Below are positions 1 through 8,446 of a stretch of DNA of 64,000 nt, one piece after another. The stretch spans positions 124,001 to 188,000 of the forward strand of contig NZ_JABWRJ020000004.1 of assembly GCF_014268935.2 (NCBI RefSeq), given 5' to 3'. The notes under the pieces are model-generated. The model was not told where the DNA came from and searched no databases. It saw nothing but the letters and a program-made list of their open reading frames with translations. How positions within the stretch are numbered: the stretch's first letter is position 1; each line of letters opens with the position of its first letter. Source of the stretch: Pseudomonas peradeniyensis. GTDB taxonomy: Bacteria > Pseudomonadota > Gammaproteobacteria > Pseudomonadales > Pseudomonadaceae. A program made the translations under genes and the position numbers.

Positions 1-322
1 GGGATCGACCGCGGTTCAGCATTGTTCTGAGGAACACACGCCAGAATCGAAGCGGCGCCGAACGATCGATCCATATCAGCATGTCAGCGCGGGCCAGCCG
101 GTTTTTCCATGTGGTCGAATGTCCGCCTTCGAAGATCCAGCACTCACGGGCCTCGACCTCATGGCAAAGACGCGTCTTCTCGTCACGGCTGCGTTCGACC
201 CACCCCGGCTGCCAGTGAATCGTGTCGATATGCACGACCGGCAGCCCTGTGCGCTCGCCCAGCTTGCGCGCCAGGGTACTTTTCCCAGACCCTGGCTGAC
301 CAATGATCATCACCCGTTGCAT
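1..322 (-). CDS. P-loop nucleotide kinase-like protein (partial)
   Basis: This frame starts at ATG 322 and runs off the left window edge without a stop, so only the first 107 codons are visible. Residues 8-16 read GQPGSGKST, a Walker A loop directly after a hydrophobic first strand (RVMII). Further on there is a VVHIDTIHWQPGW segment, a WIFEGG motif and a DMLIWID strand followed by RFWRVFLRTMLNRGRS. This order is typical of the adenylate kinase-like family sometimes annotated FlaR or 'topology modulation protein', small cytoplasmic P-loop proteins of about 170-180 residues with no firmly known substrate. About 130 bp separate it from the receptor gene that follows on the same strand. The family call is good; the function is unknown. 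Confidence 0.8.
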   Translation of the reverse strand, partial: MQRVMIIGQPGSGKSTLARKLGERTGLPVVHIDTIHWQPGWVERSRDEKTRLCHEVEARECWIFEGGHSTTWKNRLARADMLIWIDRSAPLRFWRVFLRTMLNRGRS

Positions 323-454
323 TGAAGCTCCCTCTCGCCATGCCTGCTGAATTTTGGGCGCGCGATTCTACGGCAATCAGCGACGCGGTCAACTGCATGC
401 GTACTTGCAAGGGCATCGGTACAAGACGGGTGAAGCGCCACCCCAGGCCTTTGA

Positions 455-2878
455 TCAATATTGGTAGCGCAAGGTAACCGCAAAATTGCGAGGATCACCG
501 TAGTACAGGCCACCGAAATTGTTCGAAGTGGGCAACGACTGGTAGTACGTCTTGTCCAGCACGTTGTTGAGGTTGTACTGCACACTGAACTGTTGGTTGA
601 TCTGGTAATGGGCATGCAGGTTGAGCAAGGCGTAGCCACCCTGTTCAATCGTGTACCCGGTCACATCGGCGGCGGTGCGGCTCTGGGCATACACATCGCC
701 GCCCACACGCCATTGGTCGAAGACACCGGGCAAGCGGTAGTCCGTCGACACCTTGAGCAGGCGCCGCGGGATCTTGCGATAGTAGTCCGAACCCTTGCTT
801 CCGCCGGCCACATACTCGGGATCACTGTAGGTGTAGCCCGCGCTGACGTTCCAGTTCTCCAATGGCTCGCCTGAAATCTCCAGCTCGAAGCCGCGGTTAC
901 GCACTTTTGCGCCAGCTTCATAGCACTTGCTCGTACCGGTCACGCCGCAGGTGGGCGACACCGACAGTGCCTCGGGCATGTTTTCCAGGTTGGTCTGGAA
1001 AATCGCCAGGGAGGTGTTCAGGCGACCGTCGAAGTACTCACCCTTGATACCGGTTTCGTAGTTCTCGCCTTCGATCGGATCAAGCAGGGTATTGCCGACA
1101 CCATAGTAACTCTGTGTCTTGTAGATCTCGGTGTAGCTGGCATACCAGGTGTGGTGTTTGTCCAAGTCCAGTACCAACCCGGCGTAGGGCACCAGCCGGC
1201 CATTCTCGCGGTATTGATCATTGGTATAGGGGCTGCCCACCTTGTAGTCCGACCAACTCACCCGCGTGCCGAGGATCAGGCTCAGGTCATCAGTGAGGCT
1301 GAAGCGCGAGGCGCCGTATAGCCCACGCTCCTTGCGCGTGTAGTTGTAGTCCGCGCCGATGGCATTGAGGATGGGGTTGGGCAGCGCGCTGTAGTCGAAG
1401 TCGGTGATGTTGATCGTCGGGTTGTTGGTGGCACTCTTGATCACCGCGTCGAACTCGTCCTGGCGCGTGTTGGCCCCAAGCATCAGCTGATGCTTGCGCC
1501 CGAACAGCTCGAAGGGGCCGGTCGCGTAGAGATCCAGCGCAAACTGGGTGTCTTCGTAGTCGGCCTGGGAGACGGTCATCCGATAGTTGTCACCCGATAC
1601 CCGGTTCGGATACGCGGAGAGAAAGTCGGCGTCCGACCAGATCGCGTTCATGGCCAGGGTCACCTTCCACTCGTTGTCGAAGGTGTGCGTGACATCGCTG
1701 AACAGCGTGTAGTTGTTGCGATCCAGATGGGCCCACTTGCCGTTGAGATTGGTGGAACGCGAAAGCGGATAGAAAGAGCCGTTACTGCGGGTATTCATGC
1801 CGCCCCAGTCATAGCCGTTCTGGTTGTCCTTCTGGATCGTGGCGCCGACCGTCAGCACGGTGGCGTCGTCAAGATCCGCTTCCCCGACCAGGTAGAGCAA
1901 CTGGTTGTCGCGCCCGGAGCCGTCCTTGTAGCTGTTGGCGTTGTTGTAATAGGCCACCGCACGGCCGCGCACATTGCCCGTTGAGGTCAATGGCCCGGAC
2001 ACATCCACCTGGCTACGATAATTGTCCCAGGAGCCCGCGCCCAGCTCCGCGCCCAGGCGAAAGTCCTGGGTCGGTCGCTTGCGCACCAGGTTGATTGCCG
2101 CCGACGGATTACCTGTCCCCTGCAGCAAGCCATTGGCCCCGCGTACGACTTCGACGCGGTCATAGATCGCCATGTTCGAAGTGGACATGACGTCCATCGA
2201 GTAGTTTTCCGAGATATTGGTCGGAATACCGTCGTATTGCAGATCGCTGATCTCGAAGCCGCGCGAGTAATAGGTAGAGCGGTCAGTGCCGATCTTGGTG
2301 AGGGTGATGCCGGTTGCCGTGCGCGCGACATCGTCCAGGTTTTGGATGTTCTGGTCGTCCATCTTCTTGCGGGTGATCACCGTCACCGATTGCGGTGTTT
2401 CGCGCAGGCTCAGGGCGAGCCTGGTCGCCGTATTGGTTGACCCCGTGGTGTAGGACCCGCTGCCCTCGGTAGTCGCGCCGAGCACCTTGCCGGAAATGGT
2501 GGTCGCCCCGAGCTCCAGCGCGTCTGTAACCGGCGATGCCTGCAGGAGTTGATAACCATCCTGGGTTGGCCTTGCCACCAGCCCCGAGCCCAGCAACGCC
2601 TGGGCAAAACCGCCTTCGGTGGTGAAGCTGCCTCGAACGCCCGGGCTGGTCAAACCTTGCACCTGGCGGGATTCGAACGAGATGGGGGCGCCGCTGGCCT
2701 GGGCGTAACGACTGAGTACTTCACCCAATGGGCCGGCAGCGATGTCATATCGCTGCACGATCTGCTCGGCCAAGGCGCTGGCAGGCAGCACCAGCGGTGC
2801 CGCACAAAGGGCCAGGCGCACGGCCAGGCAGAGGCTGCGCGAGGTGGAACGCGGCAGCGCTCGAATCGGCGAGTTCAT
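455..2878 (-). CDS. TonB-dependent siderophore receptor with STN signalling domain
   Basis: An 807-residue outer-membrane receptor. A signal peptide ends near ASALAE, followed by a short STN (secretin/TonB) domain starting at VQRYDIAAGPLGEVL. Then come the plug with a siderophore-receptor signature (RETPQSVTVITRKKMDD, YYSRGFEISDLQYDG, VEVVRGANGLLQGTGNPSAA) and a barrel ending in aromatic ...VTLRYQY. The STN domain marks a transducer that signals to a cytoplasmic-membrane anti-sigma factor; the FecR-like and FecI-like genes directly upstream on the same strand complete such a trio. I chose ATG 2878, preceded by CAGGAG at about 10 bp, rather than a GTG further upstream at 2935, because the signal peptide fits. 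The ligand is probably a ferric siderophore, possibly one made by another organism; it cannot be named from sequence. Confidence 0.93.
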   Translation of the reverse strand: MNSPIRALPRSTSRSLCLAVRLALCAAPLVLPASALAEQIVQRYDIAAGPLGEVLSRYAQASGAPISFESRQVQGLTSPGVRGSFTTEGGFAQALLGSGLVARPTQDGYQLLQASPVTDALELGATTISGKVLGATTEGSGSYTTGSTNTATRLALSLRETPQSVTVITRKKMDDQNIQNLDDVARTATGITLTKIGTDRSTYYSRGFEISDLQYDGIPTNISENYSMDVMSTSNMAIYDRVEVVRGANGLLQGTGNPSAAINLVRKRPTQDFRLGAELGAGSWDNYRSQVDVSGPLTSTGNVRGRAVAYYNNANSYKDGSGRDNQLLYLVGEADLDDATVLTVGATIQKDNQNGYDWGGMNTRSNGSFYPLSRSTNLNGKWAHLDRNNYTLFSDVTHTFDNEWKVTLAMNAIWSDADFLSAYPNRVSGDNYRMTVSQADYEDTQFALDLYATGPFELFGRKHQLMLGANTRQDEFDAVIKSATNNPTINITDFDYSALPNPILNAIGADYNYTRKERGLYGASRFSLTDDLSLILGTRVSWSDYKVGSPYTNDQYRENGRLVPYAGLVLDLDKHHTWYASYTEIYKTQSYYGVGNTLLDPIEGENYETGIKGEYFDGRLNTSLAIFQTNLENMPEALSVSPTCGVTGTSKCYEAGAKVRNRGFELEISGEPLENWNVSAGYTYSDPEYVAGGSKGSDYYRKIPRRLLKVSTDYRLPGVFDQWRVGGDVYAQSRTAADVTGYTIEQGGYALLNLHAHYQINQQFSVQYNLNNVLDKTYYQSLPTSNNFGGLYYGDPRNFAVTLRYQY

Positions 2879-2951
2879 GTTTTCGATACTCCTGATGGTG
2901 TTGGCCATGGGAGGACGGGCGAAAATCGAAAACACGAAATGATTATTGAAA

Positions 2952-3911
2952 TTATTTACTCACCACATCGGGCTTCAGGGTCACCCGGGTTATCCAAGGG
3001 GTGTACTGGCTGACCTCGATCGGCAAGGTGCGCTGCAGCAGCCGCAGTGCCTGGCGTGGATCGTCCAGCGGCAGCATGACCGTGACCCGCAGGCCTGCAA
3101 GGGCTGCATGGTCGGCCCACAGCACACCGGGGTAGTGGCGCGACAACCGCGCGAGCACATCGCTCAGCGGCTGGTCGTCTGCCAACAGCTGGTGCTTGCG
3201 CCACGCCTGCTCAAGGGGTTCTGCCTGCACCTGCTCTACCTTGCCAGGGCCTTCGGCGCTCAGGCGCACGCGCTGGTTGGCGGTCAGGTGCAATGATTGC
3301 CCGGCACTGCTGATGGCGGTAGTCGACTCGAACATGACCACTTGCGTCGAGTCCTCCTGTCGCTCCACCGTGAAACGCGTGCCAAGGGCCTGCACACGCC
3401 CATGCGCCGTGACCACCACGAACGGGCGAGGATCCTTGGCGACATCGACCAGGACTTCGCCGCGCAGCAGTTCGATCCTGCGTTCACCTGCGTCGAAGTG
3501 CACGTCCACCGCCGAGCCCGCGTCCAGGTGGATCTGGCTGTCATCGTCAAGTCGGTGATCGAGCCAATCCCCTGCCGAGGTGCTCAGGTCCGCCAACAGA
3601 TAGCCCTGTTGCCAATAGGCCGTGGCAGCCCACGTCATTGGCACCAGGGCGATCGCCAGGGCCAGTGCCTGCACCTTGTGGCTCAGGGCTTTGCGCGGTG
3701 CCTGGCGCAGGGCCGTGACGGCCGCGTGGCGGGGAAGCTGTTGCAGCGAACCCAGACGCCCCTGCAAGCGGGCGACCGCCGCGCCATGCTCGGGCGACTC
3801 GGTCAGCCAAGCCTGGAATGCTGCCTGCAAGTGCTCATCGGTCTGGTTGTCGAGCAGCACCAGCCATTGCGCCGCTGCGCGCAGGACGGGATCGGCCGTC
3901 GTCTCTGCCAT
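2952..3911 (-). CDS. FecR-family anti-sigma factor
   Basis: A 319-residue single-pass inner-membrane regulator. Residues 1-60 form the DUF4880-type cytoplasmic anti-sigma part (AAQWLVLLDNQ, FQAWLTESPEHGAAVARLQ). A hydrophobic segment (VQALALAIALVPMTWAATAYW) follows, then the periplasmic FecR domain (HLDAGSAVDVHFDAGERRI, VQALGTRFTV) and a C-terminal secretin-N/STN-like tail that would contact the receptor. The start ATG at 3911 overlaps the sigma factor stop in the arrangement TGATG, so the two are translationally coupled. The receptor gene starts 73 bp downstream. In the known Fec/Fpv/Fox systems this protein holds the sigma factor inactive until the receptor is occupied; the same role is inferred here. 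Confidence 0.92.
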   Translation of the reverse strand: MAETTADPVLRAAAQWLVLLDNQTDEHLQAAFQAWLTESPEHGAAVARLQGRLGSLQQLPRHAAVTALRQAPRKALSHKVQALALAIALVPMTWAATAYWQQGYLLADLSTSAGDWLDHRLDDDSQIHLDAGSAVDVHFDAGERRIELLRGEVLVDVAKDPRPFVVVTAHGRVQALGTRFTVERQEDSTQVVMFESTTAISSAGQSLHLTANQRVRLSAEGPGKVEQVQAEPLEQAWRKHQLLADDQPLSDVLARLSRHYPGVLWADHAALAGLRVTVMLPLDDPRQALRLLQRTLPIEVSQYTPWITRVTLKPDVVSK

Positions 3912-4429
3912 CAGCTCATCCCCATGGCGGCATCGCAAGCCAGCATGGCTTCGACCAGGTCGGCCTGCACGGTCCTCACCGAGATGCCGTGGTGGCGAGC
4001 AATGTCATCCTGAGGCCAGCCTTCAAGGTGACGCAGGATGAAGGTCTCCCGGACCCTCGCCTTCATGCGTGACAAAGCCCGGTCGATACGTTCGAGCAGC
4101 TCGATGGCCTGCAGGATCTGTTCGGGAGAAAACGCCTGGTCCGAGTGCTCGATACTACGCTCGAGCTCCTCTCTGTAAGCCTGTTCCAGCCGCAGGCGGC
4201 GACCGTTGTCGATCAGGATGCGACGCGCGATGGTGGCCAGGAACGCTCGAGGCTCACGAGGGGGATCATAATGCCCGGCGGTGAGTACACGGTAAAAGGT
4301 GTCCTGGGCAAAATCCGAGGCCTGATGCGGACATTGCAGGCGACGCCGCAGCCACGTCACCAACCAGTGATGGTGCCCTGCATAGAGTTCGCCAATTGGG
4401 TCGGGTGAGGTGGGTCGAGGTTTGTCCAT
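3911..4429 (-). CDS. ECF sigma factor, FecI/PvdS-type iron-starvation family
   Basis: A 172-residue sigma-70 family protein with region 2 (ELYAGHHHWLVTWLRRRLQ, ASDFAQDTFYRVL) and region 4 (RARVRETFILRHLEG-like segment followed by the helix-turn-helix WPQDDIARHHGISVRTVQADL). This size and lack of regions 1 and 3 are typical of FecI-like ECF factors. The start is taken at ATG 4429; a TTG four codons upstream is less likely, and neither has a strong ribosome-binding site. A Fur-like sequence lies immediately upstream. With the overlapping anti-sigma gene and the STN receptor it forms an iron-responsive surface-signalling unit, expected to drive the receptor promoter. Confidence 0.93.
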   Translation of the reverse strand: MDKPRPTSPDPIGELYAGHHHWLVTWLRRRLQCPHQASDFAQDTFYRVLTAGHYDPPREPRAFLATIARRILIDNGRRLRLEQAYREELERSIEHSDQAFSPEQILQAIELLERIDRALSRMKARVRETFILRHLEGWPQDDIARHHGISVRTVQADLVEAMLACDAAMGMS

Positions 4430-4442
4430 GACAACGGGCAAT

Positions 4443-4463
4443 AAATGAGAATGAATCTAAATT
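4443..4463 (-). promoter_or_regulatory. possible Fur box upstream of the ECF sigma gene
   Basis: On the plus strand AATGAGAATGAATCTAAAT resembles the Fur array built from NATWAT hexamers (consensus GATAATGATAATCATTATC). It lies 14 bp upstream of the proposed sigma-factor start. The match is partial, and the functional link is inferred from the iron-starvation type of the gene. Confidence 0.45.
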
Positions 4464-4744
4464 AGCATTTTTGCTTCGCCCTCGCCATGGCCTTGTCGAC
4501 GACAGCTGTGGGTCGATGACGGCCCCTGGTGACCGGCTGCTCTCGCCCCATAGCGGCCATTCACCAAGGGCAGGAACCGGCCAGAAGCGGTCGCTTGAAA
4601 AAGGTAAAAAGATAATTCTTTTCGTCCTCAACGCTTGCCTCTAAGGTGTGAGACGTTGCGACACCGTGGCTCAACGCGCTGACGATGCCTTGGGTCTGCA
4701 TGGCCGCATAGTCGAACACTCCTGCAACACCATGGAATGACTAG
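4464..4744. repeat. intergenic stretch with a copy of a palindromic repeat family
   Basis: No gene is supported here. From about 4504 to 4595 the sequence carries GTGGGTCGATGACGG, then ATAGCGGCCATTCACC and AACCGGCCAGAAGCGGTC. These match parts of the copies near 5187, 6665 and 8239, so this is a degenerate member of the same intergenic repeat family. The rest (4600-4744) shows nothing recognisable. Confidence 0.5.
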
Positions 4745-5173
4745 ATGCACCCATCGCTAAAACAAGCGCTCGACATCATTAACATCGAGCGCAACGTAGC
4801 CGAATACACCCAGGCGTTTGACGCGGTGCATGACGTGGTAAGCGTATTTGGCGAGCTTGACCTAGCCAATCGCCTCTTCGCAGAAATACCCCGAACAGTG
4901 CCCGAAGAGCTGGTGGCCGAACTTTTCAATTTGTTGGCTTGGCAAACAAACGATAACGGTGCGGCAATGACGCGTGAGGTCGAGACGTGGCTCAGAGAAC
5001 AGCAAGATCCGCGCAAGCTTACGATTGCCATGAGCCTGGATGTATATCCATTTCCAGATGCCCAGGAAATGCATCAGGTATTGTCCACGCTGGCTGTGGC
5101 TATCCCAGAAGTGGCGACTATGTGCCAAACGCTTATGACGTCACGAAAGGCTAGAACACAGAGTCAAGTATGA
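4745..5173 (+). CDS. hypothetical protein, possible orphan immunity-like gene
   Basis: An ATG at 4745, preceded by GGA at 8 bp, opens 142 codons. The product is acidic and helical, without signal peptide or membrane segment. It contains PRTVPEELVAELFNLLAWQ, REVETWLREQQDPRKLTIAM and LDVYPFPDAQEMHQVLSTLA. I do not recognise a family. Its composition is more AT-rich than the neighbours, and it sits alone between intergenic repeat copies, which suggests recent acquisition. Small acidic single genes of this kind are often immunity proteins left behind by polymorphic toxin loci, but no toxin gene is adjacent, so that remains a guess. Confidence 0.6.
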   Translation: MHPSLKQALDIINIERNVAEYTQAFDAVHDVVSVFGELDLANRLFAEIPRTVPEELVAELFNLLAWQTNDNGAAMTREVETWLREQQDPRKLTIAMSLDVYPFPDAQEMHQVLSTLAVAIPEVATMCQTLMTSRKARTQSQV

Positions 5174-5186
5174 CGGAAGGCACTGG

Positions 5187-5258
5187 GGCCGCTTTGGGTC
5201 GAAAACGGCCGCTCGTGAGCTCCCGCTTCCGACTCAAAGCGCACATCGTTCCAAGGTT
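5187..5258. repeat. copy of palindromic intergenic repeat
   Basis: CCGCTTTGGGTCGAAAACGG followed by CTCGTGAGC and then GACTCAAAGCGCAC gives a partial inverted repeat. The core CGCTTTGGGTCG is shared with the copies at 6665 and 8239. It lies between the orphan gene and the cupin gene. Confidence 0.6.
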
Positions 5259-5296
5259 CTTTAGTCGGTACCGGCCTCATCGCCTGCAACGTCAAC

Positions 5297-5683
5297 TCAG
5301 ATCCAGACGTCATTCACCGCTGTTCGCTCCCCGCCTTCATGGCCGGTGTTCAAAACGCCTCGCGGCTCGATCATCATCAGTTTGGTTTCCGCCTGCGCCG
5401 CCGTTCTGTGCTCTACGCCACGCGGCACGACATACAGCTCACCCGGCCGCACATACACGCTGCCCTCTGGCAGATCGATACGCAAGGTGCCTTCAAGCAC
5501 CAGAAACGCTTCGTCGGTCTCCGGGTGCGAGTGCCAGATGAATTCCCCTTCGATGCGCACGACCTTGAATTGGTAGTCGTTCATTTGCGCGACCACCCTT
5601 GGGCTCCACTGCTGCTCGATCAGTGCAGCCTTCTGAGCCAGGTTCACAGGTTGCGATGCGCGTTGCGGGTGTAAGTCGGTCAT
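5297..5683 (-). CDS. cupin domain protein
   Basis: A 128-residue single-domain cupin. The first cupin motif is visible as IWHSHPETDEAFLVLEG (His-x-His with downstream Glu) and the second as YVRPGELYVVPRGVEHRTAA. These supply the usual His/Glu metal ligands of a small beta-barrel metalloprotein. ATG 5683 has GAGGA 7 bp upstream. The AraC regulator lies 72 bp upstream on the same strand, so the two may be co-transcribed. Cupins of this size include sensors, isomerases and dioxygenase-like enzymes, so the substrate is not predicted. Confidence 0.85.
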   Translation of the reverse strand: MTDLHPQRASQPVNLAQKAALIEQQWSPRVVAQMNDYQFKVVRIEGEFIWHSHPETDEAFLVLEGTLRIDLPEGSVYVRPGELYVVPRGVEHRTAAQAETKLMMIEPRGVLNTGHEGGERTAVNDVWI

Positions 5684-5755
5684 GGCAGATCCTCTGTAGT
5701 TAGAGTGATCAGGCTATCGAAGAGAATGCACGCGTCTCTTGTACGATCCTGCAAG

Positions 5756-6577
5756 TCAGCGGGCAGGCCGCAAGCGTTCCAGCCAGCGCAGAGGCGGCAC
5801 GCCGTAGGCGCGGGTAAAGTGCCGGGTCATGTGGCTCTGGTCATGAAAGCCTGCAGCGAGGGCTGCATCGACCAAGGTGAAGCCATCCAGGATCAGCCTG
5901 CGAAAACAGTCCAGGCGCCGCAGCGTGACAAAACGGTATGGGCTGGTGCCGTAAAGGGCTCGAAAGTCCCGTGACAAGCTCCACTGCTCACGCCCGCTGG
6001 CCTGTTCGAGCATCTCCAGCGTGATGCCGTGGTGAAGGTGCTCCATGATAAACGCCCTGGCGCGCTCGGCTGAGCGGTAGTCCAGGCGTTTGCGGCCACG
6101 GGGCTTGCCGCCGACTGCACGCAGCGCCATGGCCAGGTCATAGACGGCGTCCTGCTCCTCCAGTGTTTCCAGCGGATGATCCAGTGCCTGCACGAAGGCC
6201 TCGCTGGCGCGATAGAGGCGCAGGTCGCTGGACAGCCCGCCGGCAATGAACGGCAACGGTTCGCCGCCGAGCACGTTCTGGATCAGCGAAGGATCGATGT
6301 AGGCCATCCGGTAGCGAAAGCCGATATCCGTGCCGGCCATGCCGTCATGGAGTTCGTCCGGGTGCAGCACCAGGGTGTTGCCCGGCACGCCGTGGCACAG
6401 CGCCCCTTTGTAGTGAAAGCTCTGTACGCCGGCAAGGGTACGGCCTATTGAGTAGGTATCGTGCCGATGGGGGTCGTAGCCATGGCCGCCAAACCACGCC
6501 TCGATGCGCTCCACGCTACCAGGCGTGGCGCTGCGTATGACCCAATCAGCGGAGGACGGGTTTGCTTTTCGTTCCAT
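5756..6577 (-). CDS. AraC-family transcriptional regulator
   Basis: A 273-residue regulator. The N-terminal half is an AraC-type ligand-binding cupin domain (HGYDPHRHDTYSIGRTLAGVQSF, NTLVLHPDELHDG). The C-terminal 100 residues carry two helix-turn-helix motifs: LEMLEQASGREQWSLSRDFRALYGTSPYRFV and then VDAALAAGFHDQSHMTRHFTRAYGVPP. The start at ATG 6577 gives the usual family length. The frame remains open further upstream, but that part overlaps a repeat copy and has no domain. It may control the downstream cupin gene or itself. The inducer is unknown. Confidence 0.9.
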   Translation of the reverse strand: MERKANPSSADWVIRSATPGSVERIEAWFGGHGYDPHRHDTYSIGRTLAGVQSFHYKGALCHGVPGNTLVLHPDELHDGMAGTDIGFRYRMAYIDPSLIQNVLGGEPLPFIAGGLSSDLRLYRASEAFVQALDHPLETLEEQDAVYDLAMALRAVGGKPRGRKRLDYRSAERARAFIMEHLHHGITLEMLEQASGREQWSLSRDFRALYGTSPYRFVTLRRLDCFRRLILDGFTLVDAALAAGFHDQSHMTRHFTRAYGVPPLRWLERLRPAR

Positions 6578-6664
6578 GGATAAGCTTGCTGCTAGTGCGC
6601 AATGTTGGATGGGGATGGCCCATCCTATTTCAGGTTTGCGCGGGTACCCAATCCATTTCCGCTG

Positions 6665-6728
6665 AATGTCCGCTTTGGGTCGTTTGCGGTCACTCGCAAA
6701 CGGCCGCAATCGACCCACAACGGACGTT
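6665..6728. repeat. complete copy of palindromic intergenic repeat
   Basis: The 64-bp element begins AATGTCCGCTTTGGGTCG (6665-6682) and ends CGACCCACAACGGACGTT (6711-6728). The two ends are imperfect inverted repeats (AATGTCCGCTTTGGGTCG against AACGTCCGTTGTGGGTCG). The middle, TTTGCGGTCACTCGCAAA, is itself palindromic, so the whole folds into a long hairpin. It is the best-preserved copy of the family in this window. Confidence 0.75.
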
Positions 6729-6787
6729 CGATGGCTGATCCTCTATGGCGGTAGTTTCCAGGCATTCGATGCGAGCCCGGCGTGCTC

Positions 6788-7294
6788 CTATGCTGATGGA
6801 GATAGCACCAGCCGCATCTTGATCGGTTTCTCGACAGCACCGCTCGGGAGCTTGCATGGAGAAAGGTTTTCGACCCCTATGAAACCGAACTTGTCGTACA
6901 GTGATCGGGCGGCCAAATTGGATTCGAAAACACTGAGATCAACCGAGGTGAAGCCTGCCTCTCGACAATGGGCTACCACAATTGAGAGAAGGGCAAATCC
7001 GTAGCCCTTGCGCCTGTATTCTCGCCTTACCTGCATTCCAAGAACTCCGACACTCTCGCAACCGCCAAGCCGGCAAAAACTTTCGGGATAGGCTTCAGCC
7101 GACCCGACTATCTCGCCGTCATGCTCGATGACATAGACCGGCCAATTTTTTTGTGTTGCATGAGCCAATGCTCGCGCTATGGCCTCAATTGGCGGCGGAG
7201 TTACGCGTGCTGAGTACCGCCCTTCAGCGGACACCTCGCAGAAAAGCGAACAAAACCCTTCAAGGTCCTGGAGTGTGATCTGTCTAACGTCCAT
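6788..7294 (-). CDS. GNAT-family N-acetyltransferase
   Basis: A 168-residue acetyltransferase. Strand beta-4 and motif A read ESVGVLGMQVRREYRRKGYGFALLSIVV, with R-x-x-G-x-G/A for acetyl-CoA pyrophosphate binding. It is followed by VDLSVFESNLAARSLYDKFGFIGVE, the usual N-x-x-A-x-x-x-Y-x-x-x-G-F signature. ATG 7294 is the first plausible start. The gene is isolated between low-information intergenic stretches, and its base composition is more AT-rich than the metal-uptake genes further on. The substrate is unknown. Confidence 0.9.
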   Translation of the reverse strand: MDVRQITLQDLEGFCSLFCEVSAEGRYSARVTPPPIEAIARALAHATQKNWPVYVIEHDGEIVGSAEAYPESFCRLGGCESVGVLGMQVRREYRRKGYGFALLSIVVAHCREAGFTSVDLSVFESNLAARSLYDKFGFIGVENLSPCKLPSGAVEKPIKMRLVLSPSA

Positions 7295-7505
7295 GTCCGT
7301 TCCTTCAAAGTCCTTCAGCCCAAAGCTAGCCTACCCTCTATTCAATGAGAGTGGGCAACCGAAGTATTTGCGGCTCGCAGCCAACGTCCGCATCGGGCCG
7401 ACAGAAGCCCTTTGCGACCGCCCACTTACGATCCGAGTCGGACGAACACCAAGCTCTGTACAAGCAACATTACGGACATTGACCGCTCACCCCGTCATAC
7501 CATGA

Positions 7506-7835
7506 TCAATTGTGCTCGGGGCAATGCCATACCAAGCAGTGCCACATGCTTCCAGGCATCGTGAACTGCACCATCAGCATCTGCGACTCCGTGTAGTCTG
7601 GCGCTTCGATATAGCTGAATACCAAACTTGAGTAAATGGTTTCGCCGAACTCGAGAAATACACCAGTCGGCGAATTTTTTATCGCTAAACTTGCTGTCAG
7701 CAGATGCCACTCGCCCGCTGAAAACGATCTCAGCGCCTTCCGCCACTCGATGTATTCCGTGCTCAGGAACAGGTCCTGAGTACAGTAAGTCAGCTGTTCG
7801 TCCAGCTGGTCGGGCTCATCTTCGAGGCTTGACAA
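7506..7835 (-). CDS. hypothetical protein, possibly 5'-truncated
   Basis: A 109-codon frame that can only start at TTG 7835, because a TAG lies a few codons upstream and no in-frame ATG precedes the body. The product has a WRKALRSFSAGEWHLLTASL segment and a beta-rich end, SLVFSYIEAPDYTESQMLM and SMWHCLVWHCPEH. No family is recognised. Composition is AT-richer than the surroundings. The weak start suggests either a TTG-initiated orphan gene or the remnant of a longer one. Treat it as a tentative gene. Confidence 0.35.
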   Translation of the reverse strand: MSSLEDEPDQLDEQLTYCTQDLFLSTEYIEWRKALRSFSAGEWHLLTASLAIKNSPTGVFLEFGETIYSSLVFSYIEAPDYTESQMLMVQFTMPGSMWHCLVWHCPEHN

Positions 7836-8446
7836 TTTTCTGGCCTATGGTGGTTTGCAGAGAGAAGACTGAATCTAAATCAGCGTCATTTTTTTCCAAT
7901 ACCACCGGTTGCAAAGGGTGGATAGGTGTCGTCTAGCGTAGCTTCGGTTCGGTAGCGGTTACACTGCGACCGGCAACATCTGACCCTTCCCCCTCGATAC
8001 GTACGTCGATGCAGTCAAGCATGACTGGTGCGCCCCCCTCAGCGGCTCGGAGGGTTACTCAGACAACTCCGCGTGCGAGTCAGGTCTGTCATACGGGTAT
8101 GTTCCCCTGACTCTGAATACTGTTCCGCGACTGAAGACCTCATTTGAGTATTCAAGAAGCGTTGTAATGAAATTCTCTGCTCCTTAATGCTCAGATAACC
8201 CAAGGTGTTGGGCAGTGTACGATACCTCGTGGCTCAATCTGTCCGCTTTGGGTCGATAGCGGTCAGTCGTGAAAGGCAGCAACCGGCCCACAGCGGCCCT
8301 TGGTAAAGAGCAGCAAACGGCCAGAGGTGAAACGCACACAACAGCTATCGGACCTGCGCCCAATAATGGCACTATGACACCAATCAGGAAAAGCAGCATC
8401 CGGTACACGACGTAACCGAATGCCATGCGCACAGGAATAAGGGAAT
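7836..8446. other. long intergenic region with a gene remnant and a repeat copy
   Basis: No intact gene is supported in these 611 bp. On the minus strand 7933-8058 is an open stretch without a usable upstream start, encoding ...EGGAPVMLDCIDVRIEGE... and ending ATEPKLR-stop. It reads like the C-terminal end of a lost gene. From 8239 to 8329 lies another copy of the palindromic repeat. The last 100 bp lead into the helicase gene, with AGGA about 10 bp before its ATG. Confidence 0.5.
8239..8329. repeat. copy of palindromic intergenic repeat
   Basis: GTCCGCTTTGGGTCGATAGC at 8240 matches the copy at 6665 and shares GGGTCGAT and AACGGCCAGA-like blocks with the degenerate copy at 4504. The right half, ACCGGCCCACAGCGGCCC, forms the inverted partner. 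It lies about 120 bp upstream of the helicase gene. Confidence 0.65.
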
